A stretch of DNA of 64,000 nt from J038 sp034437535. GTDB lineage: Bacteria > Chloroflexota > Anaerolineae > Aggregatilineales > Phototrophicaceae. The number at the start of each line of letters is the position of its first letter. Position 1 is the first letter of the stretch. The stretch spans positions 17,781-81,780 of the forward strand of contig DAOTTZ010000027.1 in assembly GCA_034437535.1 (NCBI GenBank), written 5' to 3'. The notes under the pieces were generated by a model. It was not told where the DNA came from. It was given only the letters and a program-made list of their open reading frames with translations, and did no database searches. Shown here in pieces: positions 44,692-53,983 of this stretch. A program made the translations under genes and the position numbers.

Positions 44692-45150
44692 TTAGAGTTC
44701 AGGGTCGGCCAGCACACCCAGATGACGCATCAAGGCATCCAACGCCAGCAGATACCCGCGCCACCCCAGGCCGACGATCTGGCCCATGCAAACGGCGGCC
44801 AACACCGAATGCTGACGGAAGGACTCGCGAGCGTGGATGTTGCTCAGGTGGACTTCGATCACCGGCATGTCAATCGCACTGATGGCATCACGCAGGGCGA
44901 TTGATGTATGGGTATATGCACCGGGATTAAACACCACCCCGTCCGACCAGTTCCGGGCGACGTGAAGCATGTCGATCAACTCCCCTTCGTGGTTGGAATG
45001 ACCGACGCGCAATTCTACGCCGTGTGATTTGACGTGTTGAACGCAAATGTCGGTAATGTCATCCAGCGTCAACGAGCCATAAATTTCTGGCTCACGCATC
45101 CCTAACAAATTAAGGTTCGGGCCGTTGAGTAAAAACAATTTTTTTGGCAT
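44692..45150 (-). CDS. aroQ: 3-dehydroquinate dehydratase, type II
   Basis: Third step of the shikimate pathway. The 152-aa protein has LLNGPNLNLLGMREPEIYG with catalytic Tyr24, FNPGAYTHTSIALRDAI and PVIEVHLSNIHARESFR with the catalytic His region. It is the dodecameric type, unrelated to AroD. Separated from the zinc-ribbon gene by 3 nt. Confidence 0.97.
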   Translation of the reverse strand: MPKKLFLLNGPNLNLLGMREPEIYGSLTLDDITDICVQHVKSHGVELRVGHSNHEGELIDMLHVARNWSDGVVFNPGAYTHTSIALRDAISAIDMPVIEVHLSNIHARESFRQHSVLAAVCMGQIVGLGWRGYLLALDALMRHLGVLADPEL

Positions 45151-45153
45151 TTT

Positions 45154-45531
45154 TTAGTCCTCACGTTGGGCGATTTCCACCGCGCTCTGGGCGATCTCGC
45201 GGGTGACACCTTGATCCACCAGATCTTGCAAGATGTAATCAGCGGTATACCCTTTCGCCAGCCGCGCCTTGACCCCGGCTAACAGCTTTGCCACGCTAGG
45301 GTGCGGGCGGCTGGGGCGGAACGCCAGCACATCTATATTATACCCCTGGCCGCAGGTCTCACACGCGATTAAATCCGGCACCGCATCCATTGCGATCAAC
45401 GGTAGCCCCAGGATGTAGCCGTAATTCTGGCGGGCCATCCGCACGTAATCACGCGCTACACCACAATGCGGGCAATTAAACGTCCCCCGTTCAATCACGG
45501 TCTCGCGGGTATCCACACCGAAAAACTTCAC
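45154..45531 (-). CDS. Small zinc-ribbon protein of the aro operon
   Basis: A 125-aa protein without a known name. It has CPHC and, ~40 residues on, CETC, a likely Cys4 zinc ribbon, with a hydrophobic patch between (YGYILGLPLIAMDAVPDLI), and a C-terminal helical half (VAKLLAGVKARLAKGYTADY). GTG 45531 overlaps the aroB stop (GTGA) with GGAGG just upstream, so it is translated with aroB. Function unknown; the setting alone does not show a role in aromatic synthesis. Confidence 0.8.
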   Translation of the reverse strand: MKFFGVDTRETVIERGTFNCPHCGVARDYVRMARQNYGYILGLPLIAMDAVPDLIACETCGQGYNIDVLAFRPSRPHPSVAKLLAGVKARLAKGYTADYILQDLVDQGVTREIAQSAVEIAQRED

Positions 45532-46568
45532 ACTGCCGCCTCCAACACTTCGATCACCGTCGCCCGGTCGATACCTTCCATGATAAGCGGCTGGCCGATC
45601 CCGCGCAACAAGATAAACCGGCTGATGCCATCGCGCCATTTTTTATCGGTGTGCATGGCCTGCCACAAGGCCGCCGGGGGCAATTCCGCAGAGAGGCGGG
45701 TTGGCAGGCCCGTCGCGGTCAAAAGCGACTCGACTCGTGCCACCAACGCGGCATCACACAGATCAAGCCGGTGAGACAACCGGGCGGCCAGCAGTAACCC
45801 CAGGCCGACGGCTTGCCCGTGCTTCCAGGTGTAGCCGGTCACCTGCTCGATGGCATGGGCGAAGGTATGCCCCAGGTTGAGATGCGCTCGATCTCCCTGT
45901 TCGTAAGGATCACGCTGGACGACATCAACCTTGACCTGCACCGCCCGCTTGACCAGATCATCGGCCCGGCCCAGGGTGTGCAAAGACAGATCCAGCAGAC
46001 CAGGATCCGCCAGCAAGCCATGCTTGAGGACTTCCGCCATGCCGTTGCGCCATTCGTCAGCGGGCAAGGTCGCCAGCACTTGCGGGTCAATCCAGACGAC
46101 CTGTGGTTGTTTGAACGCGCCGACCAGATTTTTGCCCTGCGGCAGATCAACGCCGACCTTGCCCCCCACGCTGGAATCGACCATGGCTAACAGCGTGGTC
46201 GGCACCTGGATCAAGCGCACGCCGCGCATGTAAGAGGCCGCCACAAACCCGGCCACATCACCGACCACACCGCCGCCCATCGCGATGACCGCCGTCTGCC
46301 GGTCCGCGCCGTGTGTGATGAGGTCGTCATAAAGCCCAGCGACCGTCTCCAGCGTCTTGAACTGTTCGCCGTCTTGCATGGTGGCAACTGGCAGGCCCAG
46401 GGCCTGTGCTAAAGAGTCGGTATGATATTCGCACACGGTCGGATTGCTGATGACCACCGCCCGGCCTGTCAGGTAATCTGCCGGGCGGCGAACGATGTCT
46501 TGTAATAAACCAGAACGAATCACGATGTCATATGATCCGTCGGGGGCGGTTACTGAGATTGTCGCCAT
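45528..46568 (-). CDS. aroB: 3-dehydroquinate synthase
   Basis: Second shikimate-pathway step (DAHP to dehydroquinate), NAD- and Zn-dependent. The 346-aa protein has AMGGGVVGDVAGFVAASYMRG, TTLLAMVDSSVGGKVGVDL, GMAEVLKHGLL and LNLGHTFAHAIE with the metal-binding histidines. The ATG lies inside the end of aroK (19-nt overlap). Confidence 0.97.
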   Translation of the reverse strand: MATISVTAPDGSYDIVIRSGLLQDIVRRPADYLTGRAVVISNPTVCEYHTDSLAQALGLPVATMQDGEQFKTLETVAGLYDDLITHGADRQTAVIAMGGGVVGDVAGFVAASYMRGVRLIQVPTTLLAMVDSSVGGKVGVDLPQGKNLVGAFKQPQVVWIDPQVLATLPADEWRNGMAEVLKHGLLADPGLLDLSLHTLGRADDLVKRAVQVKVDVVQRDPYEQGDRAHLNLGHTFAHAIEQVTGYTWKHGQAVGLGLLLAARLSHRLDLCDAALVARVESLLTATGLPTRLSAELPPAALWQAMHTDKKWRDGISRFILLRGIGQPLIMEGIDRATVIEVLEAAV

Positions 46569-47044
46569 AAGTCCTGTATCATTTCTGCGATCATCTGCGG
46601 CGGATGATCGCTCGTATCGACCTGATGTGGGATCGAGTCATAGACGGCCTGGCGCTTACGGAGCCGCTCGCGCCAGTCGTCGGCCAGCGGACGCCCGGTT
46701 GCCTGTTCCAGCCGCGCCGCGATGATGTCATCACGGGCCGTCAAACAGACCAGAAAGCCATTCGCCATCAAGGCGGCCCGGTTCGCCAGGTTGACGATCA
46801 TGCCGCCGCCAGTCGCCACGACTAAATCGCTCTCACGGCCCAGTTCCGCCGCTAAATCAGCCTCCATTAGGCGGAACGACTCCTCGCCCTGTTCGGCAAA
46901 GATGGCCTCAATGGTCATACCTTGATCTTGTGCGATGACCGCATCCGTATCAACAAACGTGCGGCCCAACTGCTCCGCCAGGATCTGCCCGACAGTGGTC
47001 TTGCCGGTGCCCATAAAACCTACCAGAATGATATTTTGTGCCAT
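46550..47044 (-). CDS. aroK: Shikimate kinase
   Basis: Phosphorylates shikimate. The 164-aa P-loop kinase has LVGFMGTGKTTVGQILA, the shikimate-binding DTDAVI and ATGGGMIV, and the lid region around LADDWRERLRKRQAVY. ATG 47044 gives the typical start MAQNIILVGF; 2 nt separate it from the aroC stop. Confidence 0.96.
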   Translation of the reverse strand: MAQNIILVGFMGTGKTTVGQILAEQLGRTFVDTDAVIAQDQGMTIEAIFAEQGEESFRLMEADLAAELGRESDLVVATGGGMIVNLANRAALMANGFLVCLTARDDIIAARLEQATGRPLADDWRERLRKRQAVYDSIPHQVDTSDHPPQMIAEMIQDLWRQSQ

Positions 47045-47046
47045 CG

Positions 47047-48225
47047 TTAACGGTATCCAAATCGCCAATCGACATTATTCATCGGCAGGTCGTCCAGGCG
47101 ATTCTGCCGTAACGCATCGAAGCGGGGGCGCATTTCGTCCAGACTATCGCCGCCCAACTTCTCGATCAAGGCATCGGCCAGCACGATTGCCAGCATCGCC
47201 TCACCGACCGGCACCGCACGCGGCACCGCGCAGAAATCACTTCGTTCATAGGTGGTCGGGGTCGGATCACCCGTCGCCAGGTCAACACTTTCCGCCCCTT
47301 TGAGCATGGTCGAAATCGGCTTCATCGCCACCCGCACGCGGATCGGGTCGCCGGTTGTGATGCCGCCTTCCAGCCCGCCTGCGCGATTAGTCCGCCGGTG
47401 CAGATTACCGGCCTCATCGCGGTCGATCATGTCGTGGACTTCACTGCCATACTTACCGGCATTGGCGAAGGCGTCGCCTAACTCCGCCCCTTTCATGGCC
47501 TGGATGCTAACCATTGCGCCGATGATGCGGGCATCGAGCTTGCGATCCCAATGGACGTGCGACCCCAGGCCGGGCGGCACATCCAGCGCGAAGACCTCAA
47601 ACACCCCGCCGAGTGTGTCCTTATCAATCTTGGCTTGCCGGATGGCCGCGTGCATCTGCTCCGCGACTTGTGGCACCGGGCATCGCACGTCACTGGCTTC
47701 GCCCGCCGCATGTAGGGCTTGATAATCCGGCGCGTCATCCAACGTGATACGTACCGCGCCGATCTGCGTCACATAACCGCCCAACTTCACGTCGAATTCT
47801 TCCAGCAGACGGCGGCAAACGGCACCGACGGCCACGCGCATAGTCGTCTCACGGGCGGAGGCTCGCTCCAGGCTCAGGCGCAATTCACGATAGCCGTATT
47901 TGATCGCCCCGGTCAGGTCGGCATGGCCGGGGCGGGGTGTGGTCACCGGGGTGATGTCGCGCTCGCGCCAATTTTTGAAATCCCGGTTGGTCACGGTCAG
48001 CGCAATCGGCCCGCCAGTCGTCAAGCCGTTCATCAGGCCGCCGGTGATATGCACTTGATCGCGCTCGATTTGCATCCGCCCGCCGGAGCCGTATCCTTTC
48101 TGCCGCCGCACTAACTGCGCGTTGATGTCTTCTTCCGTGAGGGACAAGCCCGCTGGCATCCCCTCTAAAATCGCTGTGAGTTCTGGCCCATGACTCTCGC
48201 CAGCCGTTAAAAATCGTAACATCAT
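47047..48225 (-). CDS. aroC: Chorismate synthase
   Basis: Last common step: EPSP to chorismate with reduced FMN. The 392-aa protein has FLTAGESHGPELTAILEGMPAG, RRQKGYGSGGRMQIE, RPGHADLTGAIKYG, ERASARETTMRVAVG and RSDFCAVPRAVPVGEA. ATG 48225 and 48222 are adjacent; AAGG lies before them. It follows aroE by 1 nt. Confidence 0.97.
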   Translation of the reverse strand: MMLRFLTAGESHGPELTAILEGMPAGLSLTEEDINAQLVRRQKGYGSGGRMQIERDQVHITGGLMNGLTTGGPIALTVTNRDFKNWRERDITPVTTPRPGHADLTGAIKYGYRELRLSLERASARETTMRVAVGAVCRRLLEEFDVKLGGYVTQIGAVRITLDDAPDYQALHAAGEASDVRCPVPQVAEQMHAAIRQAKIDKDTLGGVFEVFALDVPPGLGSHVHWDRKLDARIIGAMVSIQAMKGAELGDAFANAGKYGSEVHDMIDRDEAGNLHRRTNRAGGLEGGITTGDPIRVRVAMKPISTMLKGAESVDLATGDPTPTTYERSDFCAVPRAVPVGEAMLAIVLADALIEKLGGDSLDEMRPRFDALRQNRLDDLPMNNVDWRFGYR

Positions 48226-48226
48226 C

Positions 48227-49057
48227 TCATCCCTTACTCGCTAACTCTACCAAAGCCGCCGCCATCATCGTCTCTAATGGCGGCTTAACGCCCGTCCACT
48301 GCTCAAAACTGAGTGCGCCCTGCCGCACCAGCATGCCCAGGCCACCGAAGGCCCGGCCCCCATTGGCTTCAGCCTGCGCCATTAAGCGGGTTTTTTCCGG
48401 GCGATAGATCATGTCGTAAACCGTCACACCGGGCGGAAACGGCACACCGTCGATCCAGGGTGTCGCGTCGGCATCCGGCCACATGCCGACCGGTGTCGCG
48501 TTGACGATCAAATTCACGGGTTGTTCGGCGGCGGCATCGAGTGTCATGACAGCGACGCCTTTCACCCCGGCGGAAACCGTCAAATCGGCCAGCATCTTCT
48601 GGGCGTGCTTGAGCGTGCGGTTGACCACGATCACCTGTGCGCCTTCCTGCCATAGGCCATAGACCGCCGCCCGCGCCGCCCCCCCGGCGCCTAACACGAT
48701 CACCCGGCGGCCCGCAAGCGTGATTTGATTCGCCTGTAGATCCCCGATAAAACCGCCGACATCGGTATTCGTGCCGGTCATATCGCGGAAGTCAATCGTA
48801 TTCACCGCGCCGACGGCCCGCGCAACAGCATCCGGCTTGACCACCCGCATCGCAGTTTCCTTGTGGGGGATGGTCACGTTCAGGCCGATGTAACCATGCC
48901 GCATCGGCTCGCGGATGCCGTGTGTAGCAATATCCGGCGGGATAGCCATCGCGTCATACGTCCAATCTAGCCCTAATGCCTGGAAAGCGGCATTATGCAT
49001 CGCCGGGCTGACGCTCTGCGCCACCGGCCACCCGATCAAACCGACTTTTTTGGTCAC
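48227..49057 (-). CDS. aroE: Shikimate dehydrogenase
   Basis: Reduces dehydroshikimate with NADPH. The 276-aa enzyme has the substrate motif GWPVAQSVSPAMHNAAFQAL, LNVTIPHKETAM with the catalytic Lys, and the nucleotide motif VLGAGGAARAAVYGL. The GTG start at 49057 has AAGGAT 6 nt upstream and gives the usual length; an earlier in-frame start at 49117 adds 20 residues unlike the family and overlaps the region after aroA. Confidence 0.96.
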   Translation of the reverse strand: MTKKVGLIGWPVAQSVSPAMHNAAFQALGLDWTYDAMAIPPDIATHGIREPMRHGYIGLNVTIPHKETAMRVVKPDAVARAVGAVNTIDFRDMTGTNTDVGGFIGDLQANQITLAGRRVIVLGAGGAARAAVYGLWQEGAQVIVVNRTLKHAQKMLADLTVSAGVKGVAVMTLDAAAEQPVNLIVNATPVGMWPDADATPWIDGVPFPPGVTVYDMIYRPEKTRLMAQAEANGGRAFGGLGMLVRQGALSFEQWTGVKPPLETMMAAALVELASKG

Positions 49058-49120
49058 TTGCTTATCCTTTTCGTCTGCGGTTTGTCCTGATTTTAAGCAC
49101 AAACGACCAGATCGCAAAGA

Positions 49121-50422
49121 TCAACCCGCTTGTAAGGCCGCCCCCAGGCCAGCCAGGGCCGACATAAAGCCGGGGTAAGAATCCGCGATGCAGGCTGAAT
49201 CATGGATGGTCGTCTCTCCCTGGGCGATCAACCCGGCCAGAGTCAGGCTCATGGCGATGCGGTGATCGTCGTGGCCGTCTACAGTCGCGCCGGTCAGGTT
49301 CTGCGGCCCGTCGATGATGAAGCCGTTGTCAGCCTCCTGGATGGTGGCCCCCAAACGGCGTAATTCCGCGCTCATCACTGCGATGCGGTCGGTCTCTTTG
49401 ACGCGCAGTTCACGGGCCTCTTGCACAATGGTGCGGCCCTCAGCGCAGAGCGCGGCGATCATCAACGCCGGGAATTCGTCGATCATCCGCACGACGGTCT
49501 GCCCGCTGACCGTGACACCCTGTAATTTACTCGTCTGCACACGCAGATCACCGACCGGTTCCCCGGCTTCTGTGCCGGTCGGCGTCACGGTGAGATTGGC
49601 CCCCATCGCGCTTAGCACATCCAGCAGACCGGTGCGCGTCGGGTTGAGGTTGACATGCTGGATGGTGACATCACTCCCCGGCACGATGCAAGCCGCCACC
49701 AACGGAAAGGCCGCCGACGAAAAATCGCCCGGTATCGTCATCTCAAACGGTCGAAGCGGATTGCCCGGTGTGAGCGTCACCGTGTCGCCTTCCACATGCA
49801 GGTTCGCGCCCATCGCTTTCAGCATCACTTCGGTATGATCGCGGGCCGGGCCGGGCTGGATGACCTGAGTCGGGCCATCCGCGAACAACCCGGCCAGCAG
49901 AATCGCGCTCTTGACCTGGGCACTGGCAACCTTCAGCCGGAACGTCTGCCCGGTGAGCGTGGCCGGGCGGATCGTCAACGGGGCGCGGTCATCCGGCCCG
50001 CTGATCTGCGCCCCCATCTGGCGCAACGGCTCGATAATCCGGGCCATTGGCCGGCGGCGTAACTGGTCACTGCCATCTAATACCGATTGGAAATCCTGCC
50101 CGGCCATAATCCCGGCCAGCAGGCGGATGCCAGTACCTGCGTTGACCAGGTTCAACGATTTGGCGGGGGGAGTCGGCCCGGTGCCATGAATCCGTAGGTC
50201 GGTCGGGCTGATTTCTTCGATGGTAATCCCCAGGTCGCGCACCGCGTTGAGCGTTGCCAGGGTATCCCCGGCCCGCAACCAACCACGCACCCGGCTTACC
50301 CCCGGTGCCAGCAACCCGCCGAACATCACCGCCCGGTGACTGATCGACTTATCACCAGGGACGACCACAATTCCCCGCAGGCCATGCCCGGCCCGCGCTA
50401 TGATAACCGCTGGATCGCTCAT
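49121..50422 (-). CDS. aroA: EPSP synthase (3-phosphoshikimate 1-carboxyvinyltransferase)
   Basis: Adds enolpyruvyl to shikimate-3-phosphate. The 433-aa protein has VVPGDKSISHRAVMFGGLL, VNAGTGIRLLAGI, RRRPMARIIEPLRQMGA and LRVKETDRIAVMSAELRRLGA. The loop reads NAGTGIR rather than the NAGTAMR of glyphosate-sensitive class I enzymes; Gly-for-Ala at that site resembles class II, which tends toward lower glyphosate affinity, so this is a point to test. The ATG makes an ATGA overlap with the tyrA stop. Confidence 0.96.
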   Translation of the reverse strand: MSDPAVIIARAGHGLRGIVVVPGDKSISHRAVMFGGLLAPGVSRVRGWLRAGDTLATLNAVRDLGITIEEISPTDLRIHGTGPTPPAKSLNLVNAGTGIRLLAGIMAGQDFQSVLDGSDQLRRRPMARIIEPLRQMGAQISGPDDRAPLTIRPATLTGQTFRLKVASAQVKSAILLAGLFADGPTQVIQPGPARDHTEVMLKAMGANLHVEGDTVTLTPGNPLRPFEMTIPGDFSSAAFPLVAACIVPGSDVTIQHVNLNPTRTGLLDVLSAMGANLTVTPTGTEAGEPVGDLRVQTSKLQGVTVSGQTVVRMIDEFPALMIAALCAEGRTIVQEARELRVKETDRIAVMSAELRRLGATIQEADNGFIIDGPQNLTGATVDGHDDHRIAMSLTLAGLIAQGETTIHDSACIADSYPGFMSALAGLGAALQAG

Positions 50423-51290
50423 TTTTTGTAGTGCTTCTCCCATATCAATCGTGACTCCCGTACCGGGGAAAGTGCATCGCGCAGGCGGTCGCCATCCCCG
50501 GAGATTAACATCGTTTCCAGCAGGGCCAATTGCACGCGGAAGTGTGCCAGCAACTCCGCGATGGCCTGGGTATTGGTGCCGGCGATGTCGCCCATCATGG
50601 TCAGGTCGCTGGCCGCCAGCCGGGTCATATCGCGGAAGCCGCCCGCCGCTAAAGCCCACACGCCTTCATCGGTCTCGGCCTGCCGGGCGGCGGTCGCCAT
50701 CAACGCCGCGCTGAGTAGATACGGCACATGGCTGATGGTCGCCACCACCCGATCATGCCGGTGTGCTTCCATCTCGATGACCTCCGCGCCGAGCGTCCGC
50801 ACAAAAGCATTCGCCCGGAGTCGTGTCGCCGGGGTGGTGCGGCGGGTCTCACACAGCACAAATGGCATCCCCCGGTATAGTGTGGCGTCACTCTCTGCAA
50901 TACCACTGGTGGCTTTACCCGTCATGGGGTGCCCGCCGATGGCATGAATCCCCACCGGCAACTGCCCCATCGCATCGCAGATGTCCGCTTTGGTACTACC
51001 GATGTCGATCAACAGCGTGTTCGACCGCAAGTACGCACCGATTCGATTACGAAGCAACGTCAGGATCACCCGGACGGGTGTCGCCAGGATGACGGTATCG
51101 GCATCCTGGACGCCCTGCTGTAGATCATCAGTCGCCACGTCGATGATGCCGTGATCCAGTGCATATTGCCGGGTGGCCGCGTCAGCATCAACCCCGACGA
51201 TACACCCGGCATGGTCGCGCAGGGCCATCGCCAACGATCCCCCCATCAAGCCCAGGCCGACGACGGCCAACCGCTGGCTCTTGAACCCGT

Positions 51291-51294
<4 letters not shown>
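50419..51294 (-). CDS. tyrA: Prephenate dehydrogenase
   Basis: Oxidative decarboxylation of prephenate on the way to tyrosine. The 291-aa protein has the NAD motif AVVGLGLMGGSLAMALRD, STKADI, GGHPMTGKATSGI and RHDRVVATISHVPYLLSAAL. No chorismate-mutase or ACT domain is fused. The GTG start overlaps the aroF stop (GTGA). No prephenate dehydratase (pheA) is in the window. Confidence 0.96.
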
Positions 51295-52303
<1,009 letters not shown>

Positions 52304-52307
<4 letters not shown>

Positions 52308-52705
52308 CGCTCTACCCGCTCCTTATTCAGCACGACCTTGTTCTTTGGGTATAAAAAATCCGGGCGCAATTGCTCCGCACCGTTCATATAAACGTGTACC
52401 AGATCTTCCAGCGGTTTTTCCGTATTCCAATGGATTAACACGCGGATGCATCGCTGAAGGCCAGCCGGGTTATCCATCTCTTGCATGCCCATCAGCGCGA
52501 TGTGCTTCCAGCCGAGCAACCGGGCGGCCCGCGCCGGATAAGCCGCTGTGAGATCGGGCGTGGTGGTAAAAAACACACTGGCAACCTCATGCTCTGCGAT
52601 GTTGTTGCGCTCGATCATCTGCGCCAATAAGGCTTGTGTCGCCGCAATGATGGCGTCTGCGTCGTCGTCGGTTACGGTCGTTGCGCCACGCACCCCTCGG
52701 ATCAT
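52304..52705 (-). CDS. aroH: Chorismate mutase, AroH type
   Basis: Turns chorismate into prephenate, committing to Phe/Tyr. The 133-aa monofunctional trimeric-type enzyme has IRGVRGATTVTDDDADAI, SVFFTTTPDLTAAYPARAAR and the Arg in RCIRVLIHWNT. ATG 52705 follows GGAG by 7-8 nt. First gene of the aro operon, directly after a leader with a terminator and leader ORF. Confidence 0.96.
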
Positions 52706-52732
52706 GATACACTCCAATCTACCTATACAAAC

Positions 52733-52760
52733 AAAAAACGCGCGGCCTGTTGCCTCGCGT
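52733..52760 (-). terminator. Leader (attenuator) terminator upstream of aroH
   Basis: Minus strand: ACGCG and GGC (52760-52752, one A.G mismatch in the stem) pair with GCC and CGCGT (52746-52738) around a 5-nt loop; six T follow (52738-52733). It lies 27 nt before the aroH start and downstream of the operon promoter, so it must be read through for expression. Confidence 0.85.
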
Positions 52761-52793
52761 CTGCCTTCACTTTGTTAAGCGAAATCGTTCGAA

Positions 52794-52868
52794 CTACGCG
52801 CACACACCCAGCCGACATGGTTCTATGCCGTTCGTAAAATAATAATCATGGCGGGTCTTGCTGAACAT
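52794..52868 (-). CDS. Putative aro leader peptide with Tyr-Tyr-Phe codons
   Basis: A 24-codon ORF starting MFSKTR and continuing HDYYFTNG, with TAT TAT TTT at 52844-52836. GGAA lies 8 nt before the ATG. The ORF begins ~26 nt after the likely transcription start and its stop codon (52796-52794) lies 33 nt before the terminator stem. After the YYF codons, CGGCAT (52830-52825) can pair with ATGTCG (52818-52813). CGCGT at 52800-52796, which overlaps the stop codon, can pair with the terminator's 5' arm ACGCG (52760-52756). A ribosome waiting at YYF would leave that pairing free; one at the stop would mask it. Translation is not proven. Confidence 0.6.
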   Translation of the reverse strand: MFSKTRHDYYFTNGIEPCRLGVCA

Positions 52869-52900
52869 AAGCTCGATTCCGATTGCGCTTTACACCGTAG

Positions 52901-52929
52901 AGCATAACCACATCTTTGGTCGCTGTCAA
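52901..52929 (-). promoter_or_regulatory. Promoter of the aro operon
   Basis: Minus strand: consensus TTGACA (52924-52929), exactly 17 nt, TATGCT (52901-52906). The -35 box starts 1 nt after the stop codon of the last trp-operon gene; no terminator separates the operons, so trp transcripts could also run in. Confidence 0.75.
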
Positions 52930-52930
52930 C

Positions 52931-53983
52931 TTATCCATCATTAAGATTATGGATCGCCTCAAGCGTTTCTTTTACTTCCGCCGGGGAGAGGGCGGCCACC
53001 ACCCGCAGATCAGCTTCCAGGCCAGCATACGGCGCGTTGATGCGGGCGGTCGGCCCGTCCGGTTGATCTGCCAGGAGCAAGAGCCGTCCGTTATCGTACC
53101 GGGGAATATCCGCCGGATCTTGTGTTACTGAGATCGTCAGGGCGGGATCCTGGCTCAGCGTGCTATCAGGCAGAAGCCCGGCTGGCCCCACCGCCCGATA
53201 CTGGAAGCGATAAATCGGGCCGGGTTGCGTCCGGCGGGCCGCCGCTACCACATGCGGCGGGGGACGCTCCCCCGGCAGGCTTCCCTCACCGATCAGTGAG
53301 TCTTCCAGCAAGACGAACAATTGATGATTCCCCACAATACCGCTGATTTCGACCTGCCAGCCCCGCCCCAACCCCGGATGCAAAACCCACAACAGTTCGT
53401 CATCCAACACGGTGAGCAAGCGCATCAGCCAATCTAGCATCCCATGTTCCAGCGGGAAGCGACGCGCCCGCGATAACAAGCGGCCTTCGTCGCGGGTGGC
53501 GTTACGTGCCCGTGCGGAGCGGGCAATCATGGCGATGGCCGGGCGTGTCATCACTTCCAGAGCAGAAAAGGCCGTCGCCTGCTCACTCATAGTGCCGGCC
53601 ACCGCATCACCATACCGTGCGATTGGGTCACCATCGAAGTCGTCCGCCGCCGCTTGATCCATGCAAGCCTGCGCGAACTCTGACGCATCCCCCAGGATGC
53701 CACCTAACCGTGTGACAATGGCATGAACCGCCAGGTACGGATGCGCCCCTTGCTCTACCAGCGCACCACAGGCCAGGGCCACCATCGCGGCGCGGAGGGG
53801 TGGCGCGGCCAGGATCACATCGACCATCTGCCCAATCGCTTTAGAGCGCACTGCCGGGTCAACCGTGACACCGGCCTGCACCACGCGCCCGCTCAACGTT
53901 CGCAACGTGTCGAAATCCACCGGGCGGATGCCGGTCGCGGTCTGCATCAGGTCGTTAACGGCAGTCTGGAACGTCACAGCCAT
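52931..53983 (-). CDS. Unknown protein, last gene of the trp operon
   Basis: A 350-aa soluble protein I do not recognise. The N-terminal ~200 residues look helical and Ala-rich (RAAMVALACGALVEQGAHPY, LAVHAIVTRLGGILGDASEF); the C-terminal half seems beta-rich (GRGWQVEISGIVGNHQLFVLL, YRFQYRAVGPAGLL). No signal peptide, membrane helix or catalytic motif is evident. ATG 53983 overlaps the trpA stop by one base (TGATG), so it is translated with trpA. Its job cannot be inferred. Confidence 0.78.
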   Translation of the reverse strand: MAVTFQTAVNDLMQTATGIRPVDFDTLRTLSGRVVQAGVTVDPAVRSKAIGQMVDVILAAPPLRAAMVALACGALVEQGAHPYLAVHAIVTRLGGILGDASEFAQACMDQAAADDFDGDPIARYGDAVAGTMSEQATAFSALEVMTRPAIAMIARSARARNATRDEGRLLSRARRFPLEHGMLDWLMRLLTVLDDELLWVLHPGLGRGWQVEISGIVGNHQLFVLLEDSLIGEGSLPGERPPPHVVAAARRTQPGPIYRFQYRAVGPAGLLPDSTLSQDPALTISVTQDPADIPRYDNGRLLLLADQPDGPTARINAPYAGLEADLRVVAALSPAEVKETLEAIHNLNDG

